A DNA stretch of 64,000 bases from Oleispira antarctica RB-8 (GCA_000967895.1 FO203512.1:1065582-1129581); one strand, 5' to 3'; shown: positions 26,066-37,127, numbered from the stretch's first letter. Notes: generated from the letters alone by a model not told the origin. Numbers and translations are program-made.

Positions 26066-26800
26066 ATGGCTGAACAACGCACCCCTAGATACAAACGCAT
26101 TCTTCTTAAATTGAGCGGTGAAGCGCTAATGGGAGAGCTGGGTTTTGGTATTGATCCAAAAGTTTTAGACCGTATAGCGCTTGAAATTGGTCAGCTGGTA
26201 GGTATTGGTGTGCAGGTCGGGATAGTAATTGGCGGTGGTAATTTATTCCGTGGTAAAGCGTTAAGTGAAGCCGGCCTAGATCGAGTTACTGGCGACCATA
26301 TGGGTATGTTGGCTACGGTAATGAATGCTTTGGCTGTGCGTGATGCGCTAGAGCGTTCAAATATTACGACACGTGTTATGTCTGCGATTCCAATGAGTGG
26401 TATTGTAGAGCATTACGATCGTCGTAAAGCAATGCGTGGTCTGAACAATGGCCAGGTTGTTATTTTTTCTGCGGGCACCGGTAACCCGTTTTTTACTACC
26501 GATTCTGCAGCGTGTTTGCGCGGTATTGAAATTAATGCTGAAGTGGTTCTTAAGGGCACCAATGTGGATGGCGTATATACTGCCGATCCTAAGAAAGACC
26601 CAGAAGCTGTAAAATACGATACATTAACCTATACCGAAGTGCTGGATAAGCAGTTGGGTGTAATGGACTTGACCGCTATTTGCTTGGCGCAAGATCACAA
26701 CATGCCTTTGCGTGTTTATGATATGCATGAGGCAGGTAACTTAGCGAAGATTATCATGGGTAGCGATGTAGGCACCCTAATTGTCAATGAGGAAAGCTAA
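26066..26800 (+). CDS. pyrH: Uridylate (UMP) kinase
   Basis: Phosphorylates UMP to UDP. ATG 26066 ([21 protein letters not shown]) is preferred over TTG 26042 because GGAG precedes it at the right distance and the N-terminus then matches the family; 244 residues (E. coli 241). Conserved parts: [36 protein letters not shown] and MDLTAICLA. Amino-acid-kinase fold, hexameric, regulated by GTP and UTP in relatives. Two bases before frr. Confidence 0.97.
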   Translation: MAEQRTPRYKRILLKLSGEALMGELGFGIDPKVLDRIALEIGQLVGIGVQVGIVIGGGNLFRGKALSEAGLDRVTGDHMGMLATVMNALAVRDALERSNITTRVMSAIPMSGIVEHYDRRKAMRGLNNGQVVIFSAGTGNPFFTTDSAACLRGIEINAEVVLKGTNVDGVYTADPKKDPEAVKYDTLTYTEVLDKQLGVMDLTAICLAQDHNMPLRVYDMHEAGNLAKIIMGSDVGTLIVNEES

Positions 26801-26802
26801 TA

Positions 26803-27360
26803 ATGATTAATGATATTAAAAATGATGCGCAAGAGCGCATGGTGAAAAGTGTAGGCGCTATGGTTGATGCCTTCAAAAAAATTCGTACCGGTCGTGCGCA
26901 TCCCTCTATTTTAGAAGGTGTGATGGTTGATTATTACGGCTCTCCTACGCAACTTTCACAGCTTGCCAATATCAACGTAGAAGATGGTCGCTGCTTAGCA
27001 ATTGTGCCATGGGAAAAACCTTTAATTCCAGCGATTGAAAAAGCCATTATGAAGTCTGACTTGGGTCTTAACCCGTCGACGACAGGTGATAAAATTCGTG
27101 TGCCTATGCCAGCTTTGACTGAAGAAACGCGTAAGCAGTTTATCAAGCAAGCACGTGCTGAAGCTGAGAAGGGTCGAATTTCAATTCGTAATATCCGTCG
27201 TGATGCTAATGGCATGATCAAAGATCTTTTGAAAGAGAAAGAAGTTTCTGAAGATGAAGAACGTGCGGGTCAAGATCAGGTTCAAAAATTGACTAATCAG
27301 TACGTTGCTGAAATTGAAACGGTATTGGCCGCTAAAGAAAAGGATTTGATGCAGGTTTAA
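26803..27360 (+). CDS. frr: Ribosome recycling factor
   Basis: 185 residues, exactly the usual length. Splits post-termination ribosomes with EF-G. Conserved segments: [52 protein letters not shown] and [10 protein letters not shown]. Follows pyrH by two bases, the standard pyrH-frr order. Confidence 0.98.
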   Translation: MINDIKNDAQERMVKSVGAMVDAFKKIRTGRAHPSILEGVMVDYYGSPTQLSQLANINVEDGRCLAIVPWEKPLIPAIEKAIMKSDLGLNPSTTGDKIRVPMPALTEETRKQFIKQARAEAEKGRISIRNIRRDANGMIKDLLKEKEVSEDEERAGQDQVQKLTNQYVAEIETVLAAKEKDLMQV

Positions 27361-27387
27361 CCTGTATTGAAACTTTAAGGCAAAAAA

Positions 27388-28143
27388 ATGTCGACAAGTA
27401 TTTCGGAAAATACAGCTGTGGAGGGGGGAGTTCCCCGCCATGTTGCTGTCATCATGGATGGTAATAACCGTTGGGCGAAGAAGCGTCTAATGCCTGGTGT
27501 TGCCGGGCATAAAGCGGGTGTTGATGCAGTACGTGCGGTCGTTGAAACGTCTGCAGAGCAAGGTATTGAGGTCTTAACTTTATTCGCTTTCAGCAGTGAA
27601 AACTGGCGACGCCCAGAAATAGAAGTGAATGCTTTAATGCAGCTCTTTATCATTGCGTTAGAGCGAGAAGTGAAGAAACTGCATAAAAATAATATCCGTC
27701 TAGTTGTTATGGGGGATAAATCGGCGTTTCAGAACAAAATTCAAACTCTTATTTCTGATGCAGAGCAACTTACCAAAAATAATGATCGCATGACTCTCGT
27801 TATTGCGGCTAATTATGGTGGTCAGTGGGATATTGCCCAGGCGGCAAAACGTATTGCTCAAGATGTGGAAGCTGGTAAGCTGAGCGCAGATGACATCAAT
27901 GAACAAGTATTTCATAAATATACTTGGCTGAATGAATTCCCAGCGCCGGATTTGATGATTCGTACTGGCGGTGAAGAGCGCATCAGTAATTTTATGCTGT
28001 GGCAAACTGCTTATTCTGAATTCTATTTTTCAGATGCGCTTTGGCCTGATTTCAAACAACAAGAATATAAAAAAGCATTGGCCGCTTTCGCTAATCGAAT
28101 TAGGCGATTTGGACGGACCGATGATCAGCTAACAGAAGGGTAG
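27388..28143 (+). CDS. uppS: Undecaprenyl diphosphate synthase (cis-prenyltransferase)
   Basis: Builds the C55 lipid carrier for peptidoglycan and O-antigen from farnesyl-PP and isopentenyl-PP. 251 residues (E. coli 253). The catalytic Asp is in VAVIMDGNNRWAK (about residues 18-30). Other hallmarks: GHKAG, TLFAFSSENWRRP, NYGGQWDI and DLMIRTGGEERISNFMLWQ...ELYF-type ending (SEFYF). Followed four bases later by cdsA. Confidence 0.97.
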   Translation: MSTSISENTAVEGGVPRHVAVIMDGNNRWAKKRLMPGVAGHKAGVDAVRAVVETSAEQGIEVLTLFAFSSENWRRPEIEVNALMQLFIIALEREVKKLHKNNIRLVVMGDKSAFQNKIQTLISDAEQLTKNNDRMTLVIAANYGGQWDIAQAAKRIAQDVEAGKLSADDINEQVFHKYTWLNEFPAPDLMIRTGGEERISNFMLWQTAYSEFYFSDALWPDFKQQEYKKALAAFANRIRRFGRTDDQLTEG

Positions 28144-28147
28144 TAGT

Positions 28148-28993
28148 TTGTTTAAGCAACGTCTTATTACAGCATTAGTTTTAGCGCCACTTATGATTGG
28201 CGGAATTTTCTTTTTACCGATAGAGCAGTTTGCTTACTTTATTGGTTTTATTGTTACGGTTGCCGCGTGGGAATGGGCAAATTTATCAGGCTATACTTCC
28301 CCGCTTGTCCGTATTGGTTACGCAGTGTTAGTCGCAGCGAGTACTTTTGTGACGGGTTATTGCATGGCGAAGCATGCTGAACTTGCATCCTTGATTTTAG
28401 CTATCGGCGCTTTTTGGTGGTTAATTGCCTCTGTATTAGTGATGCAATATCCTAAAAAAGTTGCTCTTTGGCAGGCTAGGCCGGTACGTGCAGTATTAGG
28501 TTTATTGGTTTTGATTCCTATGTGGGTTGGCTTTATGACATTGAAGAGTCAGGAGCACAGTTCATTAATAATCGTCTACGTTATGCTGCTTATTTGGGGG
28601 GCTGATACAGGGGCTTATTTTGCAGGCAAAACTTGGGGCAAGGCAAAGCTAGCACCGAGTGTGAGTCCCGGTAAATCATGGGCCGGTTTTTGGGGCGGCT
28701 TGGCCACCACTGGTTTGATTGCGGTTATCTTTTCTCTGTGTGTTCACCAGTGGTTACGTCCGATGACGATGGCTGATTTTGCATTGCTGGCCGTGATGAC
28801 ATTTATAACAGCCATTATTTCTGTAATGGGTGACTTAGTTGAAAGTATGATGAAACGTCATCGTGGTATTAAAGATAGCTCACAGCTATTACCTGGACAT
28901 GGCGGAGTGTTAGATCGCATTGATAGTATGGCGTCCGCAGTACCTGTGTTTGCTTTTTTTATGCTGTTATTCGGTTGGCAGTTGGCACTCTAG
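28148..28993 (+). CDS. cdsA: Phosphatidate cytidylyltransferase
   Basis: Makes CDP-diacylglycerol, the precursor of all phospholipids. 281 residues, TTG start right after uppS. At least seven membrane helices. The C-terminal CdsA signature is present: SPGKSWAGFWGG and SVMGDLVESMMKR, then KDSSQLLPGHGGVLDRIDS. Inner membrane. Confidence 0.96.
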   Translation: MFKQRLITALVLAPLMIGGIFFLPIEQFAYFIGFIVTVAAWEWANLSGYTSPLVRIGYAVLVAASTFVTGYCMAKHAELASLILAIGAFWWLIASVLVMQYPKKVALWQARPVRAVLGLLVLIPMWVGFMTLKSQEHSSLIIVYVMLLIWGADTGAYFAGKTWGKAKLAPSVSPGKSWAGFWGGLATTGLIAVIFSLCVHQWLRPMTMADFALLAVMTFITAIISVMGDLVESMMKRHRGIKDSSQLLPGHGGVLDRIDSMASAVPVFAFFMLLFGWQLAL

Positions 28994-29039
28994 TTGCTGA
29001 TTGATAATCTTTTGAATATTAAATTATGAGCGAGCAATA

Positions 29040-30263
29040 ATGAGCCAGTGGATTACCGTATTAGGCGCAACAGGCTCAATTGGTAGCAGTACCCTAGATG
29101 TTATTCGTCGTCACCCGACTCGTTACCGCGTTTATGCGCTAACGGGTTTTTCTCGTATAGAAAAACTTGTTGCAGCTGCGCTTGAGTTTTCTCCTCGTTT
29201 TATAGTGGTTCCTGATGATTCTACCGCTGAGCAAGCCCGTGACTTATTGATTCAAGTGCCGAAAAATAGCCAAGATTTTGATTGTCAGGTATTGGTGGGT
29301 GAAGAGGCACTTGCGCGCGTTGCTTCAGATCCAGATGTCGATATGGTGATGGCATCGATTGTTGGTGCTGCGGGTTTATTGCCAACGTTGGCCGCTGCAA
29401 AGGCTGGCAAGCGAGTATTGCTAGCCAATAAAGAAGCTTTGGTGATGGCGGGTCCGTTATTTATGCAAGCTATTCGTGATAATGGTGCTGAGCTATTACC
29501 GATCGACAGCGAGCATAATGCTATTTTTCAAAGCCTGCCGGCCAATTATCAGGGCGATTTTTCACAGCACGGTATTGAGAAAATTTTATTAACGGCTTCG
29601 GGTGGTCCTTTTCGTAATAAAACGAAAGCAGAGTTGGTTGATGTTACCCCAGCCGAAGCCGTTGCTCATCCAAATTGGTCAATGGGCGCAAAAATTTCTG
29701 TTGATTGCGCCACCTTGATGAATAAAGGGTTGGAGTTGATTGAGGCGTGTTTCTTATTCAATTGTCGAGCCGATCAAATACAGGTGGTTGTTCATCCTCA
29801 AAGTGTTATCCATTCCATGGTGCAGTATAACGATGGTTCGGTGATTGCTGAGTTGGGACAGCCCGATATGCGAACTCCCATAGCTTACGGTATGGCATGG
29901 CCTGAGCGTATTGATGCGGGTGTTAAGCATCTTGATTTATTTGAGATTGCTCAGCTTGATTTTGTCGCACCTGATCATGAAACCTTCCCCTGCTTAAACT
30001 TGGCTAAAGCGGCTTTTAAGCGCGGTGGGATTTCCCCCGCGGTATTGAACGCGGCTAATGAAATTGCAGTTGCGGCTTTTTTGTCGGAACAAATTGGCTT
30101 TTTAGCTATCCCAATGTTGATTGAAAAAGTTATGGCTGTTTGTCCTGACAAAGCTGTTCAGTCTTTAGAAGATGTATTAGCTGCAGATCAGTGGGCTAGA
30201 GAGCAAGCAAATCGTGTATTGACGGATTTTAAAAACAGTAAGCAAAGAGTAGGTCTGTCATGA
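29040..30263 (+). CDS. dxr: 1-deoxy-D-xylulose 5-phosphate reductoisomerase
   Basis: First committed enzyme of the MEP isoprenoid pathway, target of fosmidomycin. 407 residues (E. coli 398). NADPH motif [13 protein letters not shown], metal/substrate motifs [21 protein letters not shown] and [11 protein letters not shown], then [10 protein letters not shown]. Supplies isoprenoid units, including those used by UppS upstream. Overlaps rseP by four bases. Confidence 0.97.
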   Translation: MSQWITVLGATGSIGSSTLDVIRRHPTRYRVYALTGFSRIEKLVAAALEFSPRFIVVPDDSTAEQARDLLIQVPKNSQDFDCQVLVGEEALARVASDPDVDMVMASIVGAAGLLPTLAAAKAGKRVLLANKEALVMAGPLFMQAIRDNGAELLPIDSEHNAIFQSLPANYQGDFSQHGIEKILLTASGGPFRNKTKAELVDVTPAEAVAHPNWSMGAKISVDCATLMNKGLELIEACFLFNCRADQIQVVVHPQSVIHSMVQYNDGSVIAELGQPDMRTPIAYGMAWPERIDAGVKHLDLFEIAQLDFVAPDHETFPCLNLAKAAFKRGGISPAVLNAANEIAVAAFLSEQIGFLAIPMLIEKVMAVCPDKAVQSLEDVLAADQWAREQANRVLTDFKNSKQRVGLS

Positions 30264-31624
30264 GCACCTTATTATCGTTTATTTTAGCCATTAGTATTCT
30301 CGTAGTGATCCATGAATTTGGTCATTTTTGGGTTGCGCGTCGCTGTGGGGTTAAGGTCTTACGTTTTTCCGTTGGGTTTGGAAAGCCTCTGTGGTCGTAT
30401 ACTGATAAGTTGGGCACGGAATTCTCAATTGCACCGATTCCGCTGGGTGGTTATGTTAAAATGCTGGATCAGCGAGAAGGCGACGTGAAGCCTGAAGAGT
30501 TGCATCAAGCCTTTAATCAGAAAACAGTTTGGCAGCGCATTGCGATTGCCAGTGCTGGGCCTATTGCGAATTTCATCTTTGCGGTATTTGCTTACTGGTC
30601 GATTTTCATGATGGGTACTTCAGGCTTGGTTCCTGTATTAGGCCAAGTCGAAGAGAACAGCCCTGCGTATGAGCAAGGCTTACAAGCCGGTGATCGCATT
30701 GTTGCGGTTGCAGATGTGGCGGTAGACAGTTTCCAGGAAGTCTCTTGGCAGTTAATTTCCTTTATTGGTGAGACGACTGAGTTGCCTTTAGTTGTTGAAG
30801 ATAGTCAGCAAGTTCAGCGCAGTATACGTATTCCTATTGAGCGCTGGTTAACGGAGCAGGAAGCGCCTGATCCAATGAAAGCGCTAGGTATTCAGCCAAG
30901 ACAGTTACCGATTGAAGCTATCATCGGGCAGGTGGTTGAAAAAGGGGCTGCTGCTCAAGCTGGACTTGTTGCAGGCGACAAAGTTGTGGGTATTATTGGT
31001 GCTGATACCTTTATTGAGATAGCAGATTGGCGTGACTGGGTTGCGGTTGTGCGTGATAATCCAGAGCAGTCCATGGATCTGTTGATTGAACGTGATGGCA
31101 AAGAGCTTTCTATTCAATTAATTCCTGCTCTTAAAAGTATTGAAAATGGTAAAACAATTGGTTATGTCGGAGCTGGGATAGACCCCTCTGCCATACCTGA
31201 AATACCGAGTGATTGGATAGCGGTCACAAAACTAGGCCCGATTGATTCCTTAGTTCAAGCGACGATTAAGACGCAACAACTGATTGTTTTCACTTTAGAG
31301 TCACTTTGGAAGATGATTTCGGGCGATCTTTCGGTCAAGAACTTGAGTGGACCGATTACCATTGCTAAAGTAGCGGACTCTTCAGCGAGTAATGGTTTAC
31401 AGGCCTTTATTGGATTTTTAGCGTTATTAAGTGTTTCGTTGGGTGTTTTAAATTTATTACCCATTCCTGTATTGGATGGTGGTCATATTATGTTTTATGC
31501 CATTGAGGCAATTCGAGGTAGAGCATTATCTGAACGAACTCAGATAATGGCTGTACAGGTTGGCATGGTACTGTTAATGAGTCTCATGGTTATCGCTTTT
31601 TATAATGACATCAGCCGTTTATAG
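30260..31624 (+). CDS. rseP: Site-2 protease RseP
   Basis: Intramembrane zinc metalloprotease that cleaves the anti-sigma factor RseA in the sigma-E envelope stress response and clears signal peptides. 454 residues (E. coli 450). Zinc motif HEFGH at residues 18-22 in the first helix, two PDZ domains (about 125-200 and 215-300), and the third zinc ligand region [12 protein letters not shown] near the C-terminus. Sits between dxr and bamA as in most gammaproteobacteria. Confidence 0.97.
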   Translation: MSTLLSFILAISILVVIHEFGHFWVARRCGVKVLRFSVGFGKPLWSYTDKLGTEFSIAPIPLGGYVKMLDQREGDVKPEELHQAFNQKTVWQRIAIASAGPIANFIFAVFAYWSIFMMGTSGLVPVLGQVEENSPAYEQGLQAGDRIVAVADVAVDSFQEVSWQLISFIGETTELPLVVEDSQQVQRSIRIPIERWLTEQEAPDPMKALGIQPRQLPIEAIIGQVVEKGAAAQAGLVAGDKVVGIIGADTFIEIADWRDWVAVVRDNPEQSMDLLIERDGKELSIQLIPALKSIENGKTIGYVGAGIDPSAIPEIPSDWIAVTKLGPIDSLVQATIKTQQLIVFTLESLWKMISGDLSVKNLSGPITIAKVADSSASNGLQAFIGFLALLSVSLGVLNLLPIPVLDGGHIMFYAIEAIRGRALSERTQIMAVQVGMVLLMSLMVIAFYNDISRL

Positions 31625-31684
31625 TTCTGTGTTATACAGACTGTTAATAATAGTGGCCTAATTTTTTTTGGAATTGAATCGCAT

Positions 31685-34246
31685 ATGCGCGTTTTGTTTT
31701 TTACCTGTTTTTTAGCAGTATTTAGTCATTTAGCGGCTGCAGAGTCTTTTGTCGTGAGTGACATTCGCGTTGAAGGTTTACAGCGTATCTCTGCGGGAAC
31801 GGTTTTTGAAGCCTTCTCTATTGATGTGGGTGATAGTGTCGATAGCCAGCGGTTAGCGACCGCGTCAAAGCGTTTATTTAAAACGGCATTATTTAACGAC
31901 ATATCATTGCAACGAGATGGTGATGTGTTAATTGTGCAGGTGGTTGAATTACCCACCATTACGCAGCTAGAAATTAAGGGCAACCAGGCCATTACCAGTG
32001 ACGCGTTAAAAGACGGTTTGAAGCAATCGGGCTTAGCGGAAGGATTGGTTTTTAAGCGTTCTACTCTAGAGCGAATCTCACTCGAACTAGAGCGTCAGTA
32101 CGTTGCACAAGGCCGTTACGATGCCAATATTAAAACCGAAGTGACTCCATTACCGAGAAACCGAGTAGGATTAGTTATTCAGGTCGACGAAGGTACTGTT
32201 GCCTCGATCCAGCATGTTAATATCATTGGTAATTCCGTATTTAGTGATGAAGAATTGCTGAAAACGTTTCAGCTACAAACTAGTAATTTTTGGTCTTGGT
32301 ATGCCAGTGATGATAAATACGCGCGTGAAAAACTTTCTGGGGATTTAGAGACTCTAAGGTCTTACTACCTCAATCGGGGTTATATTCGCTTTAACATTGA
32401 ATCAACTCAAGTTTCAGTCTCGCCGAATAAAAAAGGTGTCTACATCACGATAAACGTTACTGAAGGTGATATTTATAATGTGCGCGAGTTGCAGTTAGCG
32501 GGTGATTTAGTTTTACCAGAAGAAGAATTAGAACGTTTTTATATTATTCAAGAAGGTGAGGTTTTCTCTCGTCAAAAAGTGACGCTTAGTAGTGACTTGA
32601 TGATTAAGCGTTTAGGTAATGACGGTTATACCTTTGCCAAGGTTGATGGTATTCCAAAAATTGACGATGAAACAAAAGAAGTGGATATCACGTTCTTTGT
32701 TGAACCAGGCAAACGAACTTACGTTCGACGTATTAACTTTGCAGGTAACGAAAGCACGCTAGATGAAGTCTTGCGTCGTGAAATGTTACAAATGGAAGGT
32801 GGTTGGGCATCAACTGAAAAAATTGAAGCGGGTAAAAAACGTTTAAACCAACTCGGTTTCTTTAAAGGCGTTAACGTTGAAACGCCAGCGGTTGCTGGGG
32901 CCGATGATTTAATTGATGTGAACTACAGTGTTGAAGAGCAACTCAGTGGCAGTTTGAACTTTAATGTGGGTTATGCCGGTGGTAGTGGGTTTATTATAGG
33001 TACCAGTATTAGCCAGAATAACTTTTTAGGCACGGGTAACCGTATGTCTTTAGCGTTGCAAAAAAACAGCACCGTACAATCGTATAATTTTTCCTTTCAA
33101 GATCCTTATTACACCATTGATGGTGTGAGCCGCGGCTTCAACTTATTTTATCGTAAAACCGATTTCTCTAGTCAATCGTTTACCAGTGATTATCAATCTA
33201 ATACGCTAGGCGGTAATGTCTCTTTCGGCTATCCGATCAGTAATCGTGAGCGTTTGTCTTTTACCTTGGGCGCCTCGGAAACAGAAATGTTTGAAGGCTC
33301 CACCGTACCGGCAGAAATTTCAAGTTTCATCGATGATAATGGTGATCGCTTCCGTGAGTATTCTTTAGGTTCAAGTTGGAAGTGGTCGAATTTAAACCGT
33401 GGCCTATTTCCTACCGATGGCGCTCAGCAAAGCTTATCGTTTGACTTAGCGATTCCTGGCAGTGATTTGACCTATTACAAATTAGGTTATAAAGCGGATT
33501 ATTATATCCCTTTAAATCTAGACTGGTCTCTTCGTTTCCGTACCGAGTTAGGATACGGCGATGGCTTTGGCGACTTAAACCAACTGCCTTTCTTTAAAAA
33601 CTTCCGTGCCGGTGGTGTTGGTTCAGTTCGAGGGTATCGTACTAGCTCTTTAGGGCCGCAAGGTTTACCTGAATATAATCTAGTTGATCTTGTAGAAACG
33701 GATAATGATGGTAATCCAGTATTTGAGACAGATAACTTGGGACGTCCGGTAGTTGACAGTGGTGCAGCCCGTAATATTTATTATGAAAATGCCGACGGCG
33801 ATATCGTTCGTGCTGTTAACTCAGCAGGTTATGCTCCTGTGTATGTCACAGATGCGGCTAATGGTTCAATTGAACAAGCGCCAGCCTACGTCGAGAGTGC
33901 TACAGCTTTGGGTGGTAATATACTAGTAGAAGGAAGCACTGAATTAATTTTCCCATTCCCGTTTATAGAAGATCGCAGTTCATTGCGCAGTGTATTTTTC
34001 TTAGATGCGGGTAATGTATTTACTGACCAGTGCTATAAGCCAAATGATAATGAAGCGCCTAATTTTACGAGTCATCCGTTTTGCAATGAAGGTATTGATC
34101 TTTCAGAGCTGCGTTTAAGTACGGGTGTTGGCGTGACTTGGGTAACGGCTATTGGGCCGCTGACCTTTACTTACTCTTTCCCATTAAATGATAAAGAAGA
34201 TGATCGAACTGAAGGGTTTGAGTTCTCTCTTGGGCAAGTATTTTAA
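31685..34246 (+). CDS. bamA: Outer-membrane protein assembly factor BamA
   Basis: Core of the BAM complex that folds barrels into the outer membrane. 853 residues against about 810 in E. coli. Signal peptide ending AAA-ES, five POTRA domains (about 22-420, the first starting FVVSDIRVEGLQRI) and a C-terminal 16-strand barrel ending in Phe (SLGQVF). Loop 6 carries the conserved VRGYR (about residue 650). The segment after SLGPQG (about 657-735) is longer than in E. coli and contains acidic repeats such as ETDNDGNPVFETDN, which explains the extra length. Confidence 0.97.
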   Translation: MRVLFFTCFLAVFSHLAAAESFVVSDIRVEGLQRISAGTVFEAFSIDVGDSVDSQRLATASKRLFKTALFNDISLQRDGDVLIVQVVELPTITQLEIKGNQAITSDALKDGLKQSGLAEGLVFKRSTLERISLELERQYVAQGRYDANIKTEVTPLPRNRVGLVIQVDEGTVASIQHVNIIGNSVFSDEELLKTFQLQTSNFWSWYASDDKYAREKLSGDLETLRSYYLNRGYIRFNIESTQVSVSPNKKGVYITINVTEGDIYNVRELQLAGDLVLPEEELERFYIIQEGEVFSRQKVTLSSDLMIKRLGNDGYTFAKVDGIPKIDDETKEVDITFFVEPGKRTYVRRINFAGNESTLDEVLRREMLQMEGGWASTEKIEAGKKRLNQLGFFKGVNVETPAVAGADDLIDVNYSVEEQLSGSLNFNVGYAGGSGFIIGTSISQNNFLGTGNRMSLALQKNSTVQSYNFSFQDPYYTIDGVSRGFNLFYRKTDFSSQSFTSDYQSNTLGGNVSFGYPISNRERLSFTLGASETEMFEGSTVPAEISSFIDDNGDRFREYSLGSSWKWSNLNRGLFPTDGAQQSLSFDLAIPGSDLTYYKLGYKADYYIPLNLDWSLRFRTELGYGDGFGDLNQLPFFKNFRAGGVGSVRGYRTSSLGPQGLPEYNLVDLVETDNDGNPVFETDNLGRPVVDSGAARNIYYENADGDIVRAVNSAGYAPVYVTDAANGSIEQAPAYVESATALGGNILVEGSTELIFPFPFIEDRSSLRSVFFLDAGNVFTDQCYKPNDNEAPNFTSHPFCNEGIDLSELRLSTGVGVTWVTAIGPLTFTYSFPLNDKEDDRTEGFEFSLGQVF

Positions 34247-34298
34247 ATAAATTAATTCATAAACTAACCACTTTAATAATAACTAGGAAGATAATATT

Positions 34299-34790
34299 AT
34301 GCGTTTTTTACAAATAGCTCTATTGGCCATGGCTGCAAGTTTTGCTCAGGCAGAAATGAAGATTGCCGTTGTTGATATGCAGCGCGCGGTATTGGCATCG
34401 GATGAAGCTAAGATCGCTGTTGAGAAATTTCGTGCCGCTAAGCAAGATGACATTGATACTATCAGTAAGCTAGAAACTGAGCTGAAAGGTATTCAGGATA
34501 AGATTGCTAAAGATGGCGAAATTATGAGCGAAGACGAGCGTCGTAAGCTTAAAAATAGCTTTGAAGAAAAAGCGACAACGTATAAATTTCATCGTCAAAA
34601 TATGCAAAAAGCAGAGCAGCAAGAGTTACAGCAGCTTGCCCAAGCAATGGAGCCAAAAATGCAGAAAGCGTTAAAGACGATTATCGATGAGAACAAGTAT
34701 GACCTAGTTGTACGTCCTGAAATGGTTATCTTTAATGGTCCAGGTACAGATATTACTAAATTATTGCTTGAACAATTAAACAAAAAATAA
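34299..34790 (+). CDS. skp: Periplasmic chaperone Skp (OmpH)
   Basis: 163 residues, signal peptide 1-18 (ending AQA-EM). The mature protein begins KIAVVDMQRAV and continues into two long amphipathic helices (about 45-120) that form the tentacles of the trimer, then a short beta end. It escorts unfolded outer-membrane proteins to BamA, encoded directly upstream. Confidence 0.94.
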   Translation: MRFLQIALLAMAASFAQAEMKIAVVDMQRAVLASDEAKIAVEKFRAAKQDDIDTISKLETELKGIQDKIAKDGEIMSEDERRKLKNSFEEKATTYKFHRQNMQKAEQQELQQLAQAMEPKMQKALKTIIDENKYDLVVRPEMVIFNGPGTDITKLLLEQLNKK

Positions 34791-34854
34791 TCAGAGCAAT
34801 AGATTTAGGCTGTTGGCTTGGATCTAAGTGCAGAATAAAAGGCTAGTGAATACC

Positions 34855-35889
34855 ATGACACAACGATCTATTTCTTTAGCAGATATTGCTGAAAAAATTG
34901 GCGCTACTTTTGTTGCGAGCTCAGCAACCAATGATGATCAGATATCTGTGTCAGGTATTTCGACCTTGGAATTGGCCAGTTCTGAGCAAGTTACTTTTTT
35001 GGCGAACCCAAGTTATCGAAAGCAATTAGCGACAACTCAGGCCGCTGCAGTAATTTTACACCCCGATATGCAAGAAGAATGTCCTGTGTCGGCTTTAGTG
35101 ATGAATAACCCTTATGTGGGTTTTGCTAAGCTGTCGCAATTATTTAATAACCTGCCTACCCAGGCAGCGTTCATTCATCCTTCCGCGACGATTGCGAGCA
35201 GTGCAAGTATTGCTGAAGATGCATCAATCGGCGCAAATGTTGTTATTGGTGAGTACGTGGAAGTGGGTGCTGGAACGCGCATTGGCCCTAATAGTGTCAT
35301 TAGTGATCACTCCATTATTGGCGAGCAATGTATATTGCATGCGAATGTTGTGGTGTATCACGATGTGGTAATCGGTAACGACTGCATTATTCATTCAGGC
35401 TGTGTATTAGGTGCTGATGGCTTTGGCTTTGCTCCAGACGCAGGTGAGTGGGTGAAAATAGCGCAACTTGGTGGAGTTCGAATTGGTAGCCAAGTAGAGA
35501 TTGGTGCGAATACAACGATTGACCGCGGCGCACTGGGTAATACTCAGATTGGTAACGGTGTGAAAATTGATGATCAAGTTATGATTGCTCATAACGTGGC
35601 TATTGGTGATTACTGTGCTATCGCAGCAACGTCAGGTATTGCGGGCAGCACAACGCTGGGTAAAAACTGTACGATTGCCGGTGGTGTTGGCATTGTTGGT
35701 CATATAGACATAACCGACGGTGTTCATATTACGGGCATGACACTCGTTTCAAAATCGATTAAAGAAGCGGGTGTATATTCATCGGGAACGGCAATGATGC
35801 CTGCCAATGAATGGAGAAAAAGCGCGACTCGTTTCCGTCAGCTAGATGATATGGCAAGACGTTTAAAGAAATTAGAAAAAAACCAATAG
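34855..35889 (+). CDS. lpxD: UDP-3-O-acylglucosamine N-acyltransferase
   Basis: Third step of lipid A synthesis. I choose ATG 34855 (MTQRSISLADIAEKIGA), giving 344 residues like E. coli (341); in-frame GTG codons at 34828 and 34846 would add 9 or 3 residues and one of them follows AAAAGG closely. An N-terminal uridine-binding domain is followed by many hexapeptide repeats (about 105-310) forming a left-handed beta-helix, including the region of the catalytic His (MIAHNVAIGDY). Coupled to fabZ. Confidence 0.95.
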   Translation: MTQRSISLADIAEKIGATFVASSATNDDQISVSGISTLELASSEQVTFLANPSYRKQLATTQAAAVILHPDMQEECPVSALVMNNPYVGFAKLSQLFNNLPTQAAFIHPSATIASSASIAEDASIGANVVIGEYVEVGAGTRIGPNSVISDHSIIGEQCILHANVVVYHDVVIGNDCIIHSGCVLGADGFGFAPDAGEWVKIAQLGGVRIGSQVEIGANTTIDRGALGNTQIGNGVKIDDQVMIAHNVAIGDYCAIAATSGIAGSTTLGKNCTIAGGVGIVGHIDITDGVHITGMTLVSKSIKEAGVYSSGTAMMPANEWRKSATRFRQLDDMARRLKKLEKNQ

Positions 35890-35898
35890 GTGAAAATG

Positions 35899-36354
35899 AT
35901 GCCCGCTTTGGATGTGCAAGGTATTAAAAAGTTACTCCCTCACCGCTACCCATTTTTATTGGTAGATCGCGTGAACACTATCGACATTGAAGGACCTAAT
36001 GTTGGCAGTATTAAAGCCATTAAAAACGTGACGATTAATGAAGAGTTTTTTAATGGTCATTTTCCGCAACACCCGATTATGCCCGGCGTATTAATCGTCG
36101 AGTCCATGGCGCAGGTTGCAGGAATTTTAGGTTTACACATGTTGGGAGAGAAGCGCACTGACAAAACAAGTTATTATTTTGCCGGCGCCGATCACGTTCG
36201 TTTTAAAAAGCCCGTTGTGCCGGGCGATCAGCTTCATTTAGAAGCTGAATACGTTAATAGTAAGCGTGGTATTTGGAAGTTTTCATGCCGTGCCCGCGTT
36301 GATGGTGATGTAGTGTGTTGTGCTGAAATCACCTGTGCAGAGAAGGATATTTAA
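35899..36354 (+). CDS. fabZ: 3-hydroxyacyl-ACP dehydratase FabZ
   Basis: Dehydrates beta-hydroxyacyl-ACP in fatty acid elongation and competes with LpxA/LpxD for substrate. About 151 residues. The start could be GTG 35890, ATG 35896 or ATG 35899; AGGTG at 35888-35892 favours the last. Hotdog fold with [14 protein letters not shown], catalytic His in [17 protein letters not shown] and the following Glu. Lies in the lpxD-fabZ-lpxA block. Confidence 0.96.
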   Translation: MPALDVQGIKKLLPHRYPFLLVDRVNTIDIEGPNVGSIKAIKNVTINEEFFNGHFPQHPIMPGVLIVESMAQVAGILGLHMLGEKRTDKTSYYFAGADHVRFKKPVVPGDQLHLEAEYVNSKRGIWKFSCRARVDGDVVCCAEITCAEKDI

Positions 36355-36356
36355 AG

Positions 36357-37127
36357 ATGATTGATCCCAGAGCCGTAATCGACCCCAGCGCAATCATTGC
36401 TGACGGTGTAGAGATTGGCCCCTGGTCCATGGTTGGACCGGGTGTAGAAATCGGCGAAGGAACGGTTATTGGCCCTCATGTTATTGTTAAAGGGCCAACA
36501 AAAATTGGTAAGAATAATAAAATCTTTCAGTTCTCGTCGATTGGTGAAGAATGCCAAGATAAAAAATACGCCGATGAGCCAACTGAATTAATTATTGGCG
36601 ATAATAATATTATTCGTGAAGCGTGTACGTTTCATCGTGGCACGACGCAAGATAAGGGTATTACCCAAGTCGGCAGTAATAATTTGTTTATGATAAATAC
36701 CCACATCGCTCATGATGTAGTTATGGGTGATAACTGTATTATGGCTAACGATACTAATGTGGCAGGTCATGTGCATATTGGTGATTACGTTATTTTAGGC
36801 GGTGCAACTCAGGTGCATCAGTTCTGTAAAATCGGCAGCCATTCAATGTCGGGTGCGGGTTCTGTAGTTTTAAAAGACATACCTGCGTACATCATTTGTA
36901 ATGGTTACCCGGTTGAGCCTCACGGTATTAATATCGAAGGTTTAAAACGTCGCGGTTTTGAAAAAGCATCAATTCAGTTATTACGTAAAGCGTATAAAGC
37001 ACTTTATCGCCAAACGCTGACACTAGAAGAAGCTTTGGTTGAAATTCGAGTTTTGGCTGAACAAGATGATGTCGTTAAGGTTTTACTTGAGTCTCTCGAG
37101 CAATCGACACGCGGTATTATTCGCTAA
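36357..37127 (+). CDS. lpxA: UDP-N-acetylglucosamine acyltransferase
   Basis: First step of lipid A synthesis. 256 residues (E. coli 262). Hexapeptide repeats run from residue 1 to about 190 (IDPSAIIADGVEIGPW ...), with the catalytic His in NTHIAHD (about residue 121) and the C-terminal helical domain after GLKRRGF. Starts 3 bases after fabZ and its stop overlaps lpxB by one base. Confidence 0.97.
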   Translation: MIDPRAVIDPSAIIADGVEIGPWSMVGPGVEIGEGTVIGPHVIVKGPTKIGKNNKIFQFSSIGEECQDKKYADEPTELIIGDNNIIREACTFHRGTTQDKGITQVGSNNLFMINTHIAHDVVMGDNCIMANDTNVAGHVHIGDYVILGGATQVHQFCKIGSHSMSGAGSVVLKDIPAYIICNGYPVEPHGINIEGLKRRGFEKASIQLLRKAYKALYRQTLTLEEALVEIRVLAEQDDVVKVLLESLEQSTRGIIR

